This document shows, one piece after another, positions 9,832 through 18,469 of a stretch of DNA of 64,000 nt. Each line of letters opens with the position of its first letter. The first letter of the stretch is position 1. Both the position numbers and the translations under genes were made by a program. The stretch covers positions 16,510-80,509 of the forward strand of contig JAMPAC010000009.1 of assembly GCA_023667395.1 (NCBI GenBank). Direction: 5' to 3'. The stretch is from Blautia sp. (lineage in GTDB: Bacteria > Bacillota > Clostridia > Lachnospirales > Lachnospiraceae). The notes beneath the pieces were generated by a model. That model did not search any database. It was not told the origin of the DNA and worked only from the letters and a program-made list of their open reading frames with translations.

Positions 9832-10565
9832 AGAATTTGATTAAGGCGGAATTTTTTAAGCTTTTCAAATCGACGGGCTACAGGATCATGCTGGCGCTGT
9901 CTGTGGGAGTGGGACTGTTTTTTGCCTCATTTGCGGTCAGTCATGCCTCCCGGATGTCGGGATACGCCGTATTATCCAATATGGTCTCTTTCGTCCTGTT
10001 CCATTTCATCTTCACGGGTTCCTTTACAGCCGTTTTCCTTTGCGGCGAATTTTCCGACCGCACCATGGGAACAGGCCTGTTCTGCGGTCTGCCCCGGCGC
10101 AGCGTGTTCCTGTCCAAGCTTGCGGCCTATTTCGCGGGACTGTTAGTCCTGTTGTCCATGGTGGTGGTAGTGCCGACGGTGATCATCTCCAAAGTAAATG
10201 GGTTTGGAATAGAACTGACAGCGGCAAACAACATGACGATCCTGACGCAGATAATCTTCTTCTGGCTGGTATGCTCCGCCATGGGAGGTTTCTTCCTTTT
10301 CCTGGCGCTGGCAACGAAAAGCGCAATAGCCACCATAGGGGTCGGCCTGGGGATCGCACAGTCCCTGTTGGTACTGACTTCCAACTATGTTAATTCGGGC
10401 GTGGAAAGATATGCCCCGGCAAAATATTCCTTTGTCTACCAAATGTTCGTCCTGGAGGACTGGGAGCATCTGCAAAAGGGACTGTTCCTCGAGGTTTCCC
10501 TGATCACGCTTGCCGTGACGCTGATCGCGTCGGCATGGATCTTTGAGAGATCGGAACTGAAGTAA
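9828..10565 (+). CDS. ABC-2 type permease partner of the BcrA-like ATPase
   Basis: 245 residues with about six hydrophobic helices, beginning MKNLIKAEFFKLFKSTGYR, the usual amphipathic start of BcrB/LanFEG-type ABC-2 permeases. Start ATG at 9828 overlaps the ATPase stop (ATGA) and has GGGAGGA upstream; the frame is open further upstream but inside the ATPase gene. It ends 8 bases from the convergent peptidase gene. Confidence 0.85.
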   Translation: MKNLIKAEFFKLFKSTGYRIMLALSVGVGLFFASFAVSHASRMSGYAVLSNMVSFVLFHFIFTGSFTAVFLCGEFSDRTMGTGLFCGLPRRSVFLSKLAAYFAGLLVLLSMVVVVPTVIISKVNGFGIELTAANNMTILTQIIFFWLVCSAMGGFFLFLALATKSAIATIGVGLGIAQSLLVLTSNYVNSGVERYAPAKYSFVYQMFVLEDWEHLQKGLFLEVSLITLAVTLIASAWIFERSELK

Positions 10566-10573
10566 GGCGGGAA

Positions 10574-11275
10574 TCATTCCAGCAGTTGTATTTCCACCTG
10601 CTCTTTTATCAATCCGCCCTGATCAAATTTGATCATATACGCATTTGATGATGGATTGGCCCTGACATAACTGATCTTTCCATCCTGTTCCACAAACGCC
10701 GTGTCTGACTCCATTGCCAGTCCCGGCAGCGTCTTTTCCCTTAACATCCCGTCAAAGCTGTCTGCCCGCTCCTCATAATGCGGGCAGTAAGCATACGGGT
10801 GAATATTCAGCAGGTCGTCCACCCATCCGTATCCAACCTCCCCATTGACCCAAAAGATCTCACTGTCGCTGTGCCCGCAGTGAAACCAGCATATCGCCCC
10901 GGCGCTTATGCCCGCTAAAATGGCGGCGTCGTTTAAATAGATTTCTCTCAGCTTCCTGTCAAGTCCGTATTTTCTCCAGACCTCCATCATGAAAAAGGTA
11001 TCGCCGCCACCGACATAAATGATGTCAGCCCATGCCAGAAGTTCGTCGATTTCCTGCGGGGTATACTCTTTGGTAACCAAGCACAGCGCCTTTACATTAC
11101 AATCCAGCTGCCCGAATGTATTCTTAATGTTGTCGATATATCCTTCTGCGTCTTTGCTTGCCGTCCCGATAAACAAAAGGTTATGCCGCTCTTTTTTGTC
11201 CATGTTTACAATGTATTTGTTGATCGCGTGATTTGACCGCAGATCCCCGCCTGCCATGGCAACGATTCTTCCCAT
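10574..11275 (-). CDS. Peptidase E-like (family S51) protein
   Basis: 233 residues. It shows the type-1 glutamine amidotransferase-like fold of peptidase E: YVGGGDTFFM (about 88), nucleophile elbow Ser124 in AGISAGAICW, and downstream His residues (FHCGHSDSE; NIHPYAYCPHYEER). E. coli PepE cleaves N-terminal Asp dipeptides; specificity here is not established. ATG at 11275 has GGAGG seven bases upstream and is preferred to a TTG six bases earlier, which would sit too close to that site. Confidence 0.8.
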   Translation of the reverse strand: MGRIVAMAGGDLRSNHAINKYIVNMDKKERHNLLFIGTASKDAEGYIDNIKNTFGQLDCNVKALCLVTKEYTPQEIDELLAWADIIYVGGGDTFFMMEVWRKYGLDRKLREIYLNDAAILAGISAGAICWFHCGHSDSEIFWVNGEVGYGWVDDLLNIHPYAYCPHYEERADSFDGMLREKTLPGLAMESDTAFVEQDGKISYVRANPSSNAYMIKFDQGGLIKEQVEIQLLE

Positions 11276-11356
11276 ATCCAAACCTCCCGCATTTCGATTG
11301 TAGTTTTAAGAACTGTCTTGCCAGGTCATTTTCGGACAGTTCCTTCATCTTATATG

Positions 11357-12364
11357 TTATAGATCCAACTGAATATCCTTTGCATATGAATATGATATCA
11401 CTTCACCCGCCTTAGTGGAACTGTACCCCTTTTCCCTGTGGGAATAATTCGATATTTCAACGGATCCGAACTCCGCAAATTTATCATAAATCCGTTCCAG
11501 TACGGCCAATTCCGCATCTGTCAGGATTCCCTCCGGGACATCACACTCGGGAATGACCTGATGCCTTTCATATCCGCTATCATACGTCACTTCTATATGG
11601 GCGATCCGGTCGGCTGTCATTGTTCCAAACAAGATATCATAATTCTCCGGCACAGGCCCATAAGGCAGATGAACATACTTCGTTCCGGAAATGGATATGC
11701 CGTTCTCCCGATAGAAGATCATATCCGAATAATTCAGCAGCTTTAATAATTTTGTCTTTAGAAGCCCGGCATTCTTATGCGCAAAGAACAAAACCATGGC
11801 ACAGAATTTCTCGTAATCAAATGCCTTGAATCCATTCTCCTCAGATGGAACCGTCGAAAAAAACCGCTGCAGGAATCTCCGGTCAGGATCGTATTTCATA
11901 TTCTGCTCCAGTTTATTTACATTTTCCAGCAGTCTGGCTTTCTGTTTTTCAGAGAAAGCGACTTCATTCTCCGTCAGGTAAACCCGCATATTTTCCGGCT
12001 CGCGCAGAAATAAAAGAAGACTGTTATGGGCTTTATCCTGGACGGAGCCATTCTCATATCTGAAGATCGTCTTGTCACCCCAGTTAAGCAGTTTCGCGAA
12101 ACTGCGCTGGCTCAATCCATACTGTTCCCTGATCTGTCTGATCTCTTCCGGCAATAACAGCCTGTGCTTTCTCCGATATTCATTATACGCGTTCACCAGA
12201 GTGGCATTATCCAACTCTTCACAGTAGAACTCTTCCCCGCAATCAGCGCATACCAGGATCTGTGCGTCAACCTCGACGGATTCCCCGCATACGGTATAAG
12301 CTTCTCTTTTGGTCACAATCTTTGTTTCGACTTCCTTACCACATTCCTCACAATATTTTCTCAT
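11357..12364 (-). CDS. MqsA-type antitoxin with zinc ribbon, HTH and Panacea (SocA-like) domain
   Basis: 335 residues. The N-terminus has a YgiT/MqsA-like zinc ribbon (Cys5, Cys8, Cys39, Cys42). An Xre-type helix-turn-helix follows (about 73-110: IRQIREQYGLSQRSFAKLL), then a coiled linker and a C-terminal DUF4065/SocA/Panacea-like domain (about 185-300; LLKTKLLKLLNYSDMIFY, YVHLPYGPVPENY). It probably neutralises the upstream toxin and represses the operon. Start ATG at 12364 has AGGAGG with 8-base spacing; a GTG nine bases earlier would leave no spacing. It starts 20 bases downstream of the toxin stop. The fusion of an MqsA-like module to Panacea makes it about three times the length of E. 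coli MqsA. Confidence 0.85.
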   Translation of the reverse strand: MRKYCEECGKEVETKIVTKREAYTVCGESVEVDAQILVCADCGEEFYCEELDNATLVNAYNEYRRKHRLLLPEEIRQIREQYGLSQRSFAKLLNWGDKTIFRYENGSVQDKAHNSLLLFLREPENMRVYLTENEVAFSEKQKARLLENVNKLEQNMKYDPDRRFLQRFFSTVPSEENGFKAFDYEKFCAMVLFFAHKNAGLLKTKLLKLLNYSDMIFYRENGISISGTKYVHLPYGPVPENYDILFGTMTADRIAHIEVTYDSGYERHQVIPECDVPEGILTDAELAVLERIYDKFAEFGSVEISNYSHREKGYSSTKAGEVISYSYAKDIQLDL

Positions 12365-12383
12365 CGATACCACCTCCTGCAGT

Positions 12384-12728
12384 CTAAAGAAAATCGGTCT
12401 CGTGAAAACTCAGGCATTTAAGAATGTCTTCTCCATTTTCCTGTGTAATCTTTATTTTTACATAAAACTGCATCCCATCAACCTCTTTCTTAAATTCCCA
12501 GATATCCCCGGTTCTTTTGGGATCCAGATCCTGTTTGGGACCCCTGTAATAATCGTTAGCAACAAGCGACAGAATCTCGGCTTTTGCATCTGTGATCGTA
12601 AGGCCGTGTGCCGCCAGCGCCTGCATATTTTTTCTTCTGGGCACAAAATCATATTTTCCTTTCGATATCAGTCTTTTGGCCTTTTCCAAAAATGTTACAA
12701 TGTCTGTTCTGTTCGTCTGGCCAGTCAC
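12384..12728 (-). CDS. MqsR-family toxin (predicted mRNA interferase)
   Basis: 114 residues. Length, position before an MqsA-like antitoxin, and the pattern AKRLISKGKYDFVPRRKN ... ALAAHGLTITDAKAEILSL ... DYYRGPKQDLDP ... IWEFKKEVDGMQFYVKIKI fit the MqsR/RelE-like RNase fold. MqsR cleaves mRNA at GCU/GCA; this specificity is not established here. It probably starts at GTG 12728, with GGAGG seven bases upstream. Toxin-first gene order matches mqsRA and differs from most other type II pairs. Confidence 0.8.
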   Translation of the reverse strand: MTGQTNRTDIVTFLEKAKRLISKGKYDFVPRRKNMQALAAHGLTITDAKAEILSLVANDYYRGPKQDLDPKRTGDIWEFKKEVDGMQFYVKIKITQENGEDILKCLSFHETDFL

Positions 12729-12749
12729 TCTTTTTCCTCCGTATATTTT

Positions 12750-12777
12750 ATTATATGCATAAATAGTTTTTTGTCAA
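12750..12777 (-). promoter_or_regulatory. Near-consensus sigma-A promoter of the toxin-antitoxin operon
   Basis: Reading the minus strand: TTGACA (12777-12772), 16-base spacer, TATAAT (12755-12750), then the toxin start 22 bases on. Both hexamers are perfect consensus, which suggests a strong promoter that needs repression. Confidence 0.75.
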
Positions 12778-12786
12778 GCATAATAT

Positions 12787-12798
12787 GGTCATATGACC
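12787..12798. promoter_or_regulatory. Palindrome upstream of the toxin-antitoxin promoter, candidate operator
   Basis: GGTCATATGACC is a perfect 12-base palindrome 10 bases upstream of the -35 element. It may bind the HTH of the antitoxin; this is inferred from position only. Confidence 0.4.
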
Positions 12799-12810
12799 GC
12801 ATTTTATATT

Positions 12811-13587
12811 TCATGACCCGCAAGACTTGTAGTGTCTCACCCCGAAGCTCCACATCCCATACGCCGGAAACAGGAACCACAGCGCCAGAAGCGGAAGAAA
12901 TGCACATCCCGCGTTTGTGTTCCTGTCCAGCAGGTACAGCAGCGGGTAATACTGCACCAGCGCATAAGGTATGACAAAAGTGATGATCCGCAGCATCCGT
13001 TTTCCATATACCCCGAAAGGATATTTCCCATATTCCACAGCGCCATTGGTGAACACATTGATGAATTCCAACCCCTCCAGCGTAAAAAAGCTGAAGGACG
13101 CGCACAGCATAAAGATTGCCGAAAACAGGCACATCCCGCCAAAGATCATCAAAAATACGGTCAGAACCTTCATTCCCGTCCACCTGATCCCACTCTTACG
13201 GATCCCGTATGCCAGCATCACCGCCGCCTGGAGCAGCCTCCCGAACCGTCCGTACTCAAACCGGCTCACAAGCACCTGGAACACGATATTTCTGGGGCGC
13301 AGCAGGATCCGGTCGAACTCTCCGTTCCTGACCAGCCCTGAAAAAGAATCAAATCCCCTGGCAAACATTTCCGACAAAGTATACCCCGTGAGAAAGATAC
13401 CATAGCATAAGAGCACTTCGCTGTAGACAAATCCTTCCACATTGGTGAATCTCTGGAACATGAAGAAAATTCCTGCAAACACACTGAAGGAACTGAGGAA
13501 GATTCCTATGGAATACATGAAGAAAGACGCTTTATACTCCATTCTGCTTTTTAAGATAATGGATAAATAATGTTGATATAAACGCAT
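12811..13587 (-). CDS. ABC-2 type permease, second subunit of the exporter
   Basis: 258 residues with six predicted hydrophobic helices and the opening MRLYQHYLSIILKSRMEYKASFFMY seen in the DUF990/ABC2_membrane_6-type permeases that come in pairs with a daunorubicin-type ATPase. ATG start with AAAGGAG upstream. It is last in the minus-strand operon ATPase - permease - permease. It is separated from the first permease by 170 bases that carry structured element R1. Substrate unknown. Confidence 0.8.
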   Translation of the reverse strand: MRLYQHYLSIILKSRMEYKASFFMYSIGIFLSSFSVFAGIFFMFQRFTNVEGFVYSEVLLCYGIFLTGYTLSEMFARGFDSFSGLVRNGEFDRILLRPRNIVFQVLVSRFEYGRFGRLLQAAVMLAYGIRKSGIRWTGMKVLTVFLMIFGGMCLFSAIFMLCASFSFFTLEGLEFINVFTNGAVEYGKYPFGVYGKRMLRIITFVIPYALVQYYPLLYLLDRNTNAGCAFLPLLALWFLFPAYGMWSFGVRHYKSCGS

Positions 13588-13629
13588 ATGAGACTCCTTT
13601 CACCACTTCAGCAGTACAAACTTTTATGG

Positions 13630-13757
13630 GAAGAATGCCTGTTCTTTGGGCATTCTTCGGCGTGAGACTTAGAACTTCTTCGTATGCGGATTTATCCGCA
13701 TTATGCCCCTCTGGCATGAGCCAAAATTGCTAAAGCAATTAGAAGTTCTTCTCACGC
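13630..13757 (-). repeat. Structured 3'-end element, copy R1
   Basis: Hairpin GAAGAATGCC / GGCATTCTTC (13630-13658) lies next to an outer stem GCGTGAG plus AGAACTTCT (13660-13679) pairing with AGAAGTTCT plus CTCACGC (13741-13757). The outer stem encloses three hairpins: TGCGGAT/ATCCGCA, ATGCC/GGCAT and AATTGC/GCAATT. Read on the minus strand, the outer stem begins at the stop codon of the upstream permease gene, so the element forms the spacer inside the exporter transcript. It matches copies at 29.3 and 57.5 kb in architecture. Confidence 0.75.
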
Positions 13758-14563
13758 TATCCGCCCTGCACCACCACGCGCTTCTCCGCCCTCCGCCAGA
13801 GGACTTTGCCCAAAATCGTCAGCACGATCAGCCAGAATACCTGTAACAAAACCGCCCGTTCCATCTCCGTACCCGTCAGATTTCCGCTGTAAATCCTCAA
13901 GGGCGCATTCTGTATGGCGGCAAAGGGCAGGATCTCCAGCACACGCTGCAGCTTTTGCGGGAAAAAAGGGAACGGAATGACCGCCCCTGTCAGAAAATCC
14001 CGCAGCGAAGCGAAAAGTATCCCTATGCCGTTTGCGGACAATGTATAAAAGACAACCATATACAGGATCATGCTCATTGCCGTGAACACTGCTCCCCCTA
14101 AAAAGAGCGTGATCACAAACCATATAAAATGCGGCATATCCACAGGCGCAGTCAGCCCATACCCATCAGGCAGGAACACCACAACTCCCAGGATCGGCAG
14201 ACATCTCAGCATAGCCCTTGACATTCTGCCCGCCATGATCCTTGCAAACCACATATCATAAAGGGAAACCGGCCTGCATAATTCATAAGCGATTCCGCCG
14301 TCCGTCACGCTGTTCAACAATTCCGGTTCAAATACATTTCCCTGGATAAACGCAAGGAACGCCTGCTGTAACCAGATATAGCAGCAGGTCTCTTCCATGG
14401 TCATGGGATAGGCTCCCGGATCCGCTTCATAAAAAGCCCGCAGTACCATGATTTCCATGAAGCCCCAGAAAAACTGCGTCACAATCCCCGCCAGCGCCGC
14501 CGAGCGGTACTGCAATCCCGTCACAAGCCGGAGCCGGAAAAAGGAAAAATATTTTTTCATCAT
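13757..14563 (-). CDS. ABC-2 type permease, first subunit of the exporter
   Basis: 268 residues, six hydrophobic helices, starting MMKKYFSFFRLRLVTGLQYR, with the conserved MWFARIMAGRMSR loop typical of the ABC2_membrane_6 group. Start ATG at 14563 is 10 bases after the ATPase stop and has GGGGGTG just upstream; the frame remains open into the ATPase gene but that part is not coding. Its stop codon coincides with the edge of element R1. Partner of the ATPase at 14574 and the permease at 12811. Confidence 0.8.
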   Translation of the reverse strand: MMKKYFSFFRLRLVTGLQYRSAALAGIVTQFFWGFMEIMVLRAFYEADPGAYPMTMEETCCYIWLQQAFLAFIQGNVFEPELLNSVTDGGIAYELCRPVSLYDMWFARIMAGRMSRAMLRCLPILGVVVFLPDGYGLTAPVDMPHFIWFVITLFLGGAVFTAMSMILYMVVFYTLSANGIGILFASLRDFLTGAVIPFPFFPQKLQRVLEILPFAAIQNAPLRIYSGNLTGTEMERAVLLQVFWLIVLTILGKVLWRRAEKRVVVQGG

Positions 14564-14573
14564 TCCACACCCC

Positions 14574-15398
14574 CTATATCTCATAACTGCGGTACAGTTC
14601 CGCCAATGTCTCATCAATACTGGCGTCACCCTTTTTGATATCCTCCAGCGTGCCGTCCATGAGAATCCGCCCCTTGCCGATCAGGATAATGCGCTTTGTC
14701 AGCGCCTCGATATCCTGCATATCATGGGTAGTCAGGATCACAGTCGTGCCATGGGTCTGATTCCGCTTTTTGATAAAGTCCCGGACTGCCAGCTTTGACA
14801 CGGCGTCAAGGCCGATGGTGGGCTCGTCCAGAAACAGGATCTGCGGATCATGCAGCAGGGACGCCGCGATCTCGCAACGCATACGCTGGCCGAGGGAAAG
14901 CTGTCTCACCGGAGTGCGCAGAAATTCCTTCAGATTCAGTAATTCCGTTAATTCCTCGAGATTTTCCCTGTACAGGGAATCTGAAACAGAATAGATATCC
15001 TTTAATAATTCAAAGGAATCCATGACCGGAACATCCCACCAAAGCTGCGACCGCTGCCCGAAGACCACACCGATCTGGCGCACATGCTCGATGCGGCTGC
15101 GCATTTCCTGCTTTGTCAGGGGCGATACCCTGCTGTTGAAAAGCAGCCTGCCATCCACCGTCACACTGCCGCTGTCCGGTGTCAATATTCCGCTTAGAAT
15201 TTTGATCGTGGAGCTTTTCCCCGCTCCATTGGGGCCGATGTAGCCCACCATTTCCCCATCGTCAATGGTAAAGCTGACGTCCTTAAGCGCCTGAATTTCC
15301 TCATACTCTCTGTGAAAGAGAGCCTTACAGGCTTCCCGGAAGCCTGCGTTCCTTTTTGCAACCCTGTACGATTTACATACGTTCTCCATCGTAATCAT
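14574..15398 (-). CDS. ABC transporter ATP-binding protein (daunorubicin-resistance type)
   Basis: 274 residues. Walker A GPNGAGKSS, Q-loop region with FGQRSQLWWDVPV, signature LSLGQRMRCE, Walker B ILFLDEPTIGLD and H-loop TTHDM. The FGQRSQLWWDVPV segment is characteristic of this exporter subgroup. Start ATG at 15398 has GGAGG eight bases upstream; an in-frame TTG at 15440 is less likely. First gene of an ATPase-permease-permease operon. Likely exports a hydrophobic compound; substrate unknown. Confidence 0.9.
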   Translation of the reverse strand: MITMENVCKSYRVAKRNAGFREACKALFHREYEEIQALKDVSFTIDDGEMVGYIGPNGAGKSSTIKILSGILTPDSGSVTVDGRLLFNSRVSPLTKQEMRSRIEHVRQIGVVFGQRSQLWWDVPVMDSFELLKDIYSVSDSLYRENLEELTELLNLKEFLRTPVRQLSLGQRMRCEIAASLLHDPQILFLDEPTIGLDAVSKLAVRDFIKKRNQTHGTTVILTTHDMQDIEALTKRIILIGKGRILMDGTLEDIKKGDASIDETLAELYRSYEI

Positions 15399-15850
15399 GT
15401 TTGCTTCCTCCTGGTAGTTTAGATTTTGTCTACTTTCCAAGTAGGTCTGTCTCCGTCGGATTTTGCCGGCGGATACCCGCTATGAAATTGTTCCCCCGCA
15501 CAGGGATATTGCGGGAGGGAGTTTCATAATATCAAATCAGGAAAAGACTGTCAAGTAAAAATAATCCTTGGTTCCATCGATGATTCACTGCTGGTAATAT
15601 TTTCTGATATTAAGATATTGTTGAAATAAAATATTGCCTATGATACAATGCATTTAAGCGTTACTAATATCAATTTAGTTTTTATCGGTGTCATTCCGGT
15701 TTTATTTTATGGCAGGATAACCAAATACGGCTATGTTACCATAAAATGAAACCGGATTTTTTATACATACCAAATAACTATTGAAAGCCATCCGCGAAAA
15801 TTCTGCATATCTCTTCGTGTTTGGCTCATGAAACGAAAAGGAGAGACGAT
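15399..15850. other. 452-base divergent intergenic region
   Basis: This holds the start region of the minus-strand exporter operon, an imperfect palindrome at about 15481-15528 (ATGAAA ... CCCCGCA / TTGCGGG ... TTTCAT), and a long leader for the chemoreceptor gene that contains the hairpin listed separately. No small gene is supported. Confidence 0.6.
15696..15764 (+). terminator. Long hairpin with T tract in the chemoreceptor leader
   Basis: A 17-base left arm (15696-15712, CCGGTTTTATTTTATGG) pairs with 15739-15755 with one G-T pair around a 26-base loop, then ATTTTTTAT. It ends 86 bases before the chemoreceptor start. It could be an attenuator of that gene, or a bidirectional terminator. 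Confidence 0.6.
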
Positions 15851-17497
15851 ATGCGAAAAAGTGTGAAACTGATGGTTGGAACCCGTGTGGCGGCAGCCTT
15901 TCTGTCCATGGTGCTGTTCAGCGTGCTGACCACGAAGAACATCATCAACATGGATCATTCCGAGGAAAACAACATTGCGGTAAACTCCCTGTTATCACGG
16001 GTTCAGCAGGCGGAGACCGCCCATTACAAATGGGCCAGCAATCTCAGCAACGCCCTGTACGCCGGAACGGAATTTACTGGCAGTACGGATCCTACCGGCT
16101 GTGTGCTGGGGCAATGGATCTACGGCGAGGCCGGAACAGAGGATGAAGCTATCCTTGATCTCCGTTCCCAACTGCAGCCTCTTCACGAGGAACTTCATCA
16201 GTCAGCCGTTCATGTGCTGGAACTGCTGAAGACCGATCCGGAACAGGCTCAGAAATATTATCAGGAAACGATCCAGGGCAACCTGACAGTTCTGGTGGGC
16301 CTGCTGGATGAAGTGATTGCCCGGGGCACGGTTCTGAACGATGCCAGCGCGGAAAATATGCAGTCCATCGTTTCCACCATGCATATCGTCACCGCCGTAG
16401 GCCTGAGCCTGGCGCTGGTCTGCCTGATCAGCCTGGTGTTTTATGTCATGAAGCGCATTGTGAGACCGATCCTCATGATCACCCATAAGACCAGGCCCCT
16501 GCAGGAGGGCCGCCTGAAAATAGATCTGAATTACCGCCATAATGACGAGATAGGAGATCTGGCCGCAAACCTGCATCAGTCCCTGGAACAGACCAACCTG
16601 TATGTAGAGGATATCAACCGTATTCTGCAGGAACTTTCCACAGGTAATTTCAATGTGGCGACTTCCGTGCCTTTTATCGGTGACTTCCGTTCCATTGAGG
16701 AATCCATTGACAGCTTTACCACCTCGCTCTCCTCCGCCATGTCCAATATCAGCAAAGTGGAGCATGAGGTGTTCGACCACGCGCAAAATCTCTCCAACAG
16801 TTCCCAGAAGCTGGCACAGGGGGCAACGGAACAGGCCAGCGCAGTGGAGGAACTTTCCGCTACCCTGAACGAACTGTCCAGAAGCGCGAAGCAGAACATT
16901 GAGATGGCCGCCCATGCCCAGGGAAACGCCAGGCTTACCGGAGACCAGGTATCGCTCAGCAGCGACCAGATGAAACTGCTGGTGGAGGCCATGGAGGATA
17001 TCAGCGCCACGTCCACCCAGATTGAAAAGATCATTTCCACCATCGAGAATATTTCGTTCCAGACCAATATCCTGGCGCTGAATGCGGCCGTTGAAGCAAG
17101 CCGGGCCGGGGAATCCGGCAGGGGCTTCGCGGTGGTAGCCGAGGAAGTGCGCAGCCTTGCGGGGCAGTCGGAACAGGCAGCCAAGGCCACCAAGAATCTG
17201 ATCGGGAATTCCGTAAAAGCTGCGGAGCGGGGCAACCAGATCGTGACAGAAGTCTCCGCCACCTTGCAGAAGACCATAGAATTGGTTCTCCAGTCCAACG
17301 ACACCATCGGCGAGATCACCGGCGCGGTGCAGACAGAAGCAACTGCCATCTCACAGGTGGCGGAAGGCCTGGAACAAATTGCCGCCGTAGTGCAGACCAA
17401 TTCTGCCAACAGCGAGGAATCCGCCACCGTCAGCGTGGAACTGTTCGAGCAGGTTAACCTGTTACAGGAACAGACCAGCGGATTCCGGCTGAAATAA
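15851..17497 (+). CDS. Methyl-accepting chemotaxis protein with extracytoplasmic CZB zinc-binding domain
   Basis: 548 residues. TM1 (about 9-28), an extracellular region of about 165 residues, TM2 (about 188-212), HAMP, a long helical region and the MCP signalling hairpin (conserved [18 protein letters not shown]). The outer region carries a chemoreceptor zinc-binding (CZB) signature: His58 in HYKW, Cys84 in [10 protein letters not shown], and His112/His116 in LHEELH. CZB domains bind zinc through 3 His and 1 Cys and sense zinc or oxidants; most known ones are cytoplasmic, so the outside location here is notable. Start ATG at 15851 has AAAGGAG with good spacing. Confidence 0.88.
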   Translation: MRKSVKLMVGTRVAAAFLSMVLFSVLTTKNIINMDHSEENNIAVNSLLSRVQQAETAHYKWASNLSNALYAGTEFTGSTDPTGCVLGQWIYGEAGTEDEAILDLRSQLQPLHEELHQSAVHVLELLKTDPEQAQKYYQETIQGNLTVLVGLLDEVIARGTVLNDASAENMQSIVSTMHIVTAVGLSLALVCLISLVFYVMKRIVRPILMITHKTRPLQEGRLKIDLNYRHNDEIGDLAANLHQSLEQTNLYVEDINRILQELSTGNFNVATSVPFIGDFRSIEESIDSFTTSLSSAMSNISKVEHEVFDHAQNLSNSSQKLAQGATEQASAVEELSATLNELSRSAKQNIEMAAHAQGNARLTGDQVSLSSDQMKLLVEAMEDISATSTQIEKIISTIENISFQTNILALNAAVEASRAGESGRGFAVVAEEVRSLAGQSEQAAKATKNLIGNSVKAAERGNQIVTEVSATLQKTIELVLQSNDTIGEITGAVQTEATAISQVAEGLEQIAAVVQTNSANSEESATVSVELFEQVNLLQEQTSGFRLK

Positions 17498-17528
17498 TGT
17501 CCGTTCACCATACATACAAAATGATACA

Positions 17529-17568
17529 CCCGCCAATCTGTTTTGATCCATTTACACAGATTGGCGGG
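17529..17568. terminator. Bidirectional terminator
   Basis: CCCGCCAATCTG and CAGATTGGCGGG form a perfect 12-base-pair stem between the convergent chemoreceptor and ferredoxin genes, with a T-rich run after it. Confidence 0.85.
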
Positions 17569-17579
17569 GGCATATTTTT

Positions 17580-18437
17580 TCAACTTTTTTCTTTTTTTTT
17601 TTCCTGTGTAAAGCGCAGGCACTTTGTGGGACACGCCCCCACACATTTTCCACACCTTATACACTCCGGGGAACAGGATATCTCATTGACCGAAAGGGAT
17701 ACCGGGCACACTTTCTCACAGGCGCCACAGGAAATACACTCATCCTTTTCCCAATGGATCTGCACAAGGCTAAAACGGTTAAACAAGCCATAGATTGCCC
17801 CCAGCGGACACAGGTACTGGCAGAACGGCCTGTAGATTTTCACGGAAAGAATGAGGATCAAAAGCAGAATCCCCAATTTCCAGAGAAACAATCCCCCCGC
17901 CTGGCTGCGAAGCATTTCATTTCCCGCCAGAAGCGGTATGGCGCCGAATAATGTCCCCGAGGGACACAGGTATTTGCAGAACGCCGGAACCTTGGCAAAT
18001 CCTCCAAACAGAAACATGGAACCAACGCACACCAAAAGAACCAGGACCGCATATTTCCCATATTTCAGGACGGAATGCAAGGGCAGCCTCTTCCTCTTGC
18101 GAAAAAGGGGAATCTTATGCAGAAGATCCTGCACCAGCCCGAACGGGCACAGCCAGCCGCAGACGAATCGTCCCAGAACGCTCCCAAACAGGAAGAAAAA
18201 TCCCAGCGCCGCGAAAGGAATCCGGAAGCCCTGCCTATTCAACAGAGCCTGAAGCGCCCCGATGGGGCAGGAAGCCACCGCCCCGGGACAGGAATAACAG
18301 TTCAGACCCGGCACACAGGCATATTTCATTTTCCCCTGATAAATCTTTCCGTTTAAAAAACCGTAAGCATATCCATTTGTAAGGATGGTAAAAAGAAGCT
18401 GTACGGCCAATCGTAATTTTGTCACATTAGCTTTCAT
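17580..18437 (-). CDS. Membrane-bound 4Fe-4S ferredoxin (NapH/YccM-like)
   Basis: 285 residues. Four to five membrane helices carry cysteine motifs of the polyferredoxin type (GRFVCGWLCPFG; FCKYLCPSGTLFG; FCQYLCPLGAIYG), then two C-terminal 4Fe-4S clusters (CISCGACEKVCP; CIRCGKCVGACP). It likely moves electrons across or along the membrane to a periplasmic-side reductant. Start ATG at 18437 has GGAG seven bases upstream; an in-frame TTG at 18452 is weaker. Downstream of a CD1871A-type CXXC protein and a TlpA-like lipoprotein, so it probably supplies electrons to that thiol system. Confidence 0.88.
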   Translation of the reverse strand: MKANVTKLRLAVQLLFTILTNGYAYGFLNGKIYQGKMKYACVPGLNCYSCPGAVASCPIGALQALLNRQGFRIPFAALGFFFLFGSVLGRFVCGWLCPFGLVQDLLHKIPLFRKRKRLPLHSVLKYGKYAVLVLLVCVGSMFLFGGFAKVPAFCKYLCPSGTLFGAIPLLAGNEMLRSQAGGLFLWKLGILLLILILSVKIYRPFCQYLCPLGAIYGLFNRFSLVQIHWEKDECISCGACEKVCPVSLSVNEISCSPECIRCGKCVGACPTKCLRFTQEKKKEKS

Positions 18438-18469
18438 GGTCTCACTCCGCAATCACCCGGTGGCATTCC

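Noticed and set aside
12811-13341. Open frame on the plus strand opposite the permease
   Set aside because: Antisense shadow of a well-supported ABC permease; no ribosome site or family match.
15560-15850. c-di-GMP or other known riboswitch before the chemoreceptor gene
   Set aside because: No GEMM core or other riboswitch motif recognisable, only the long hairpin.
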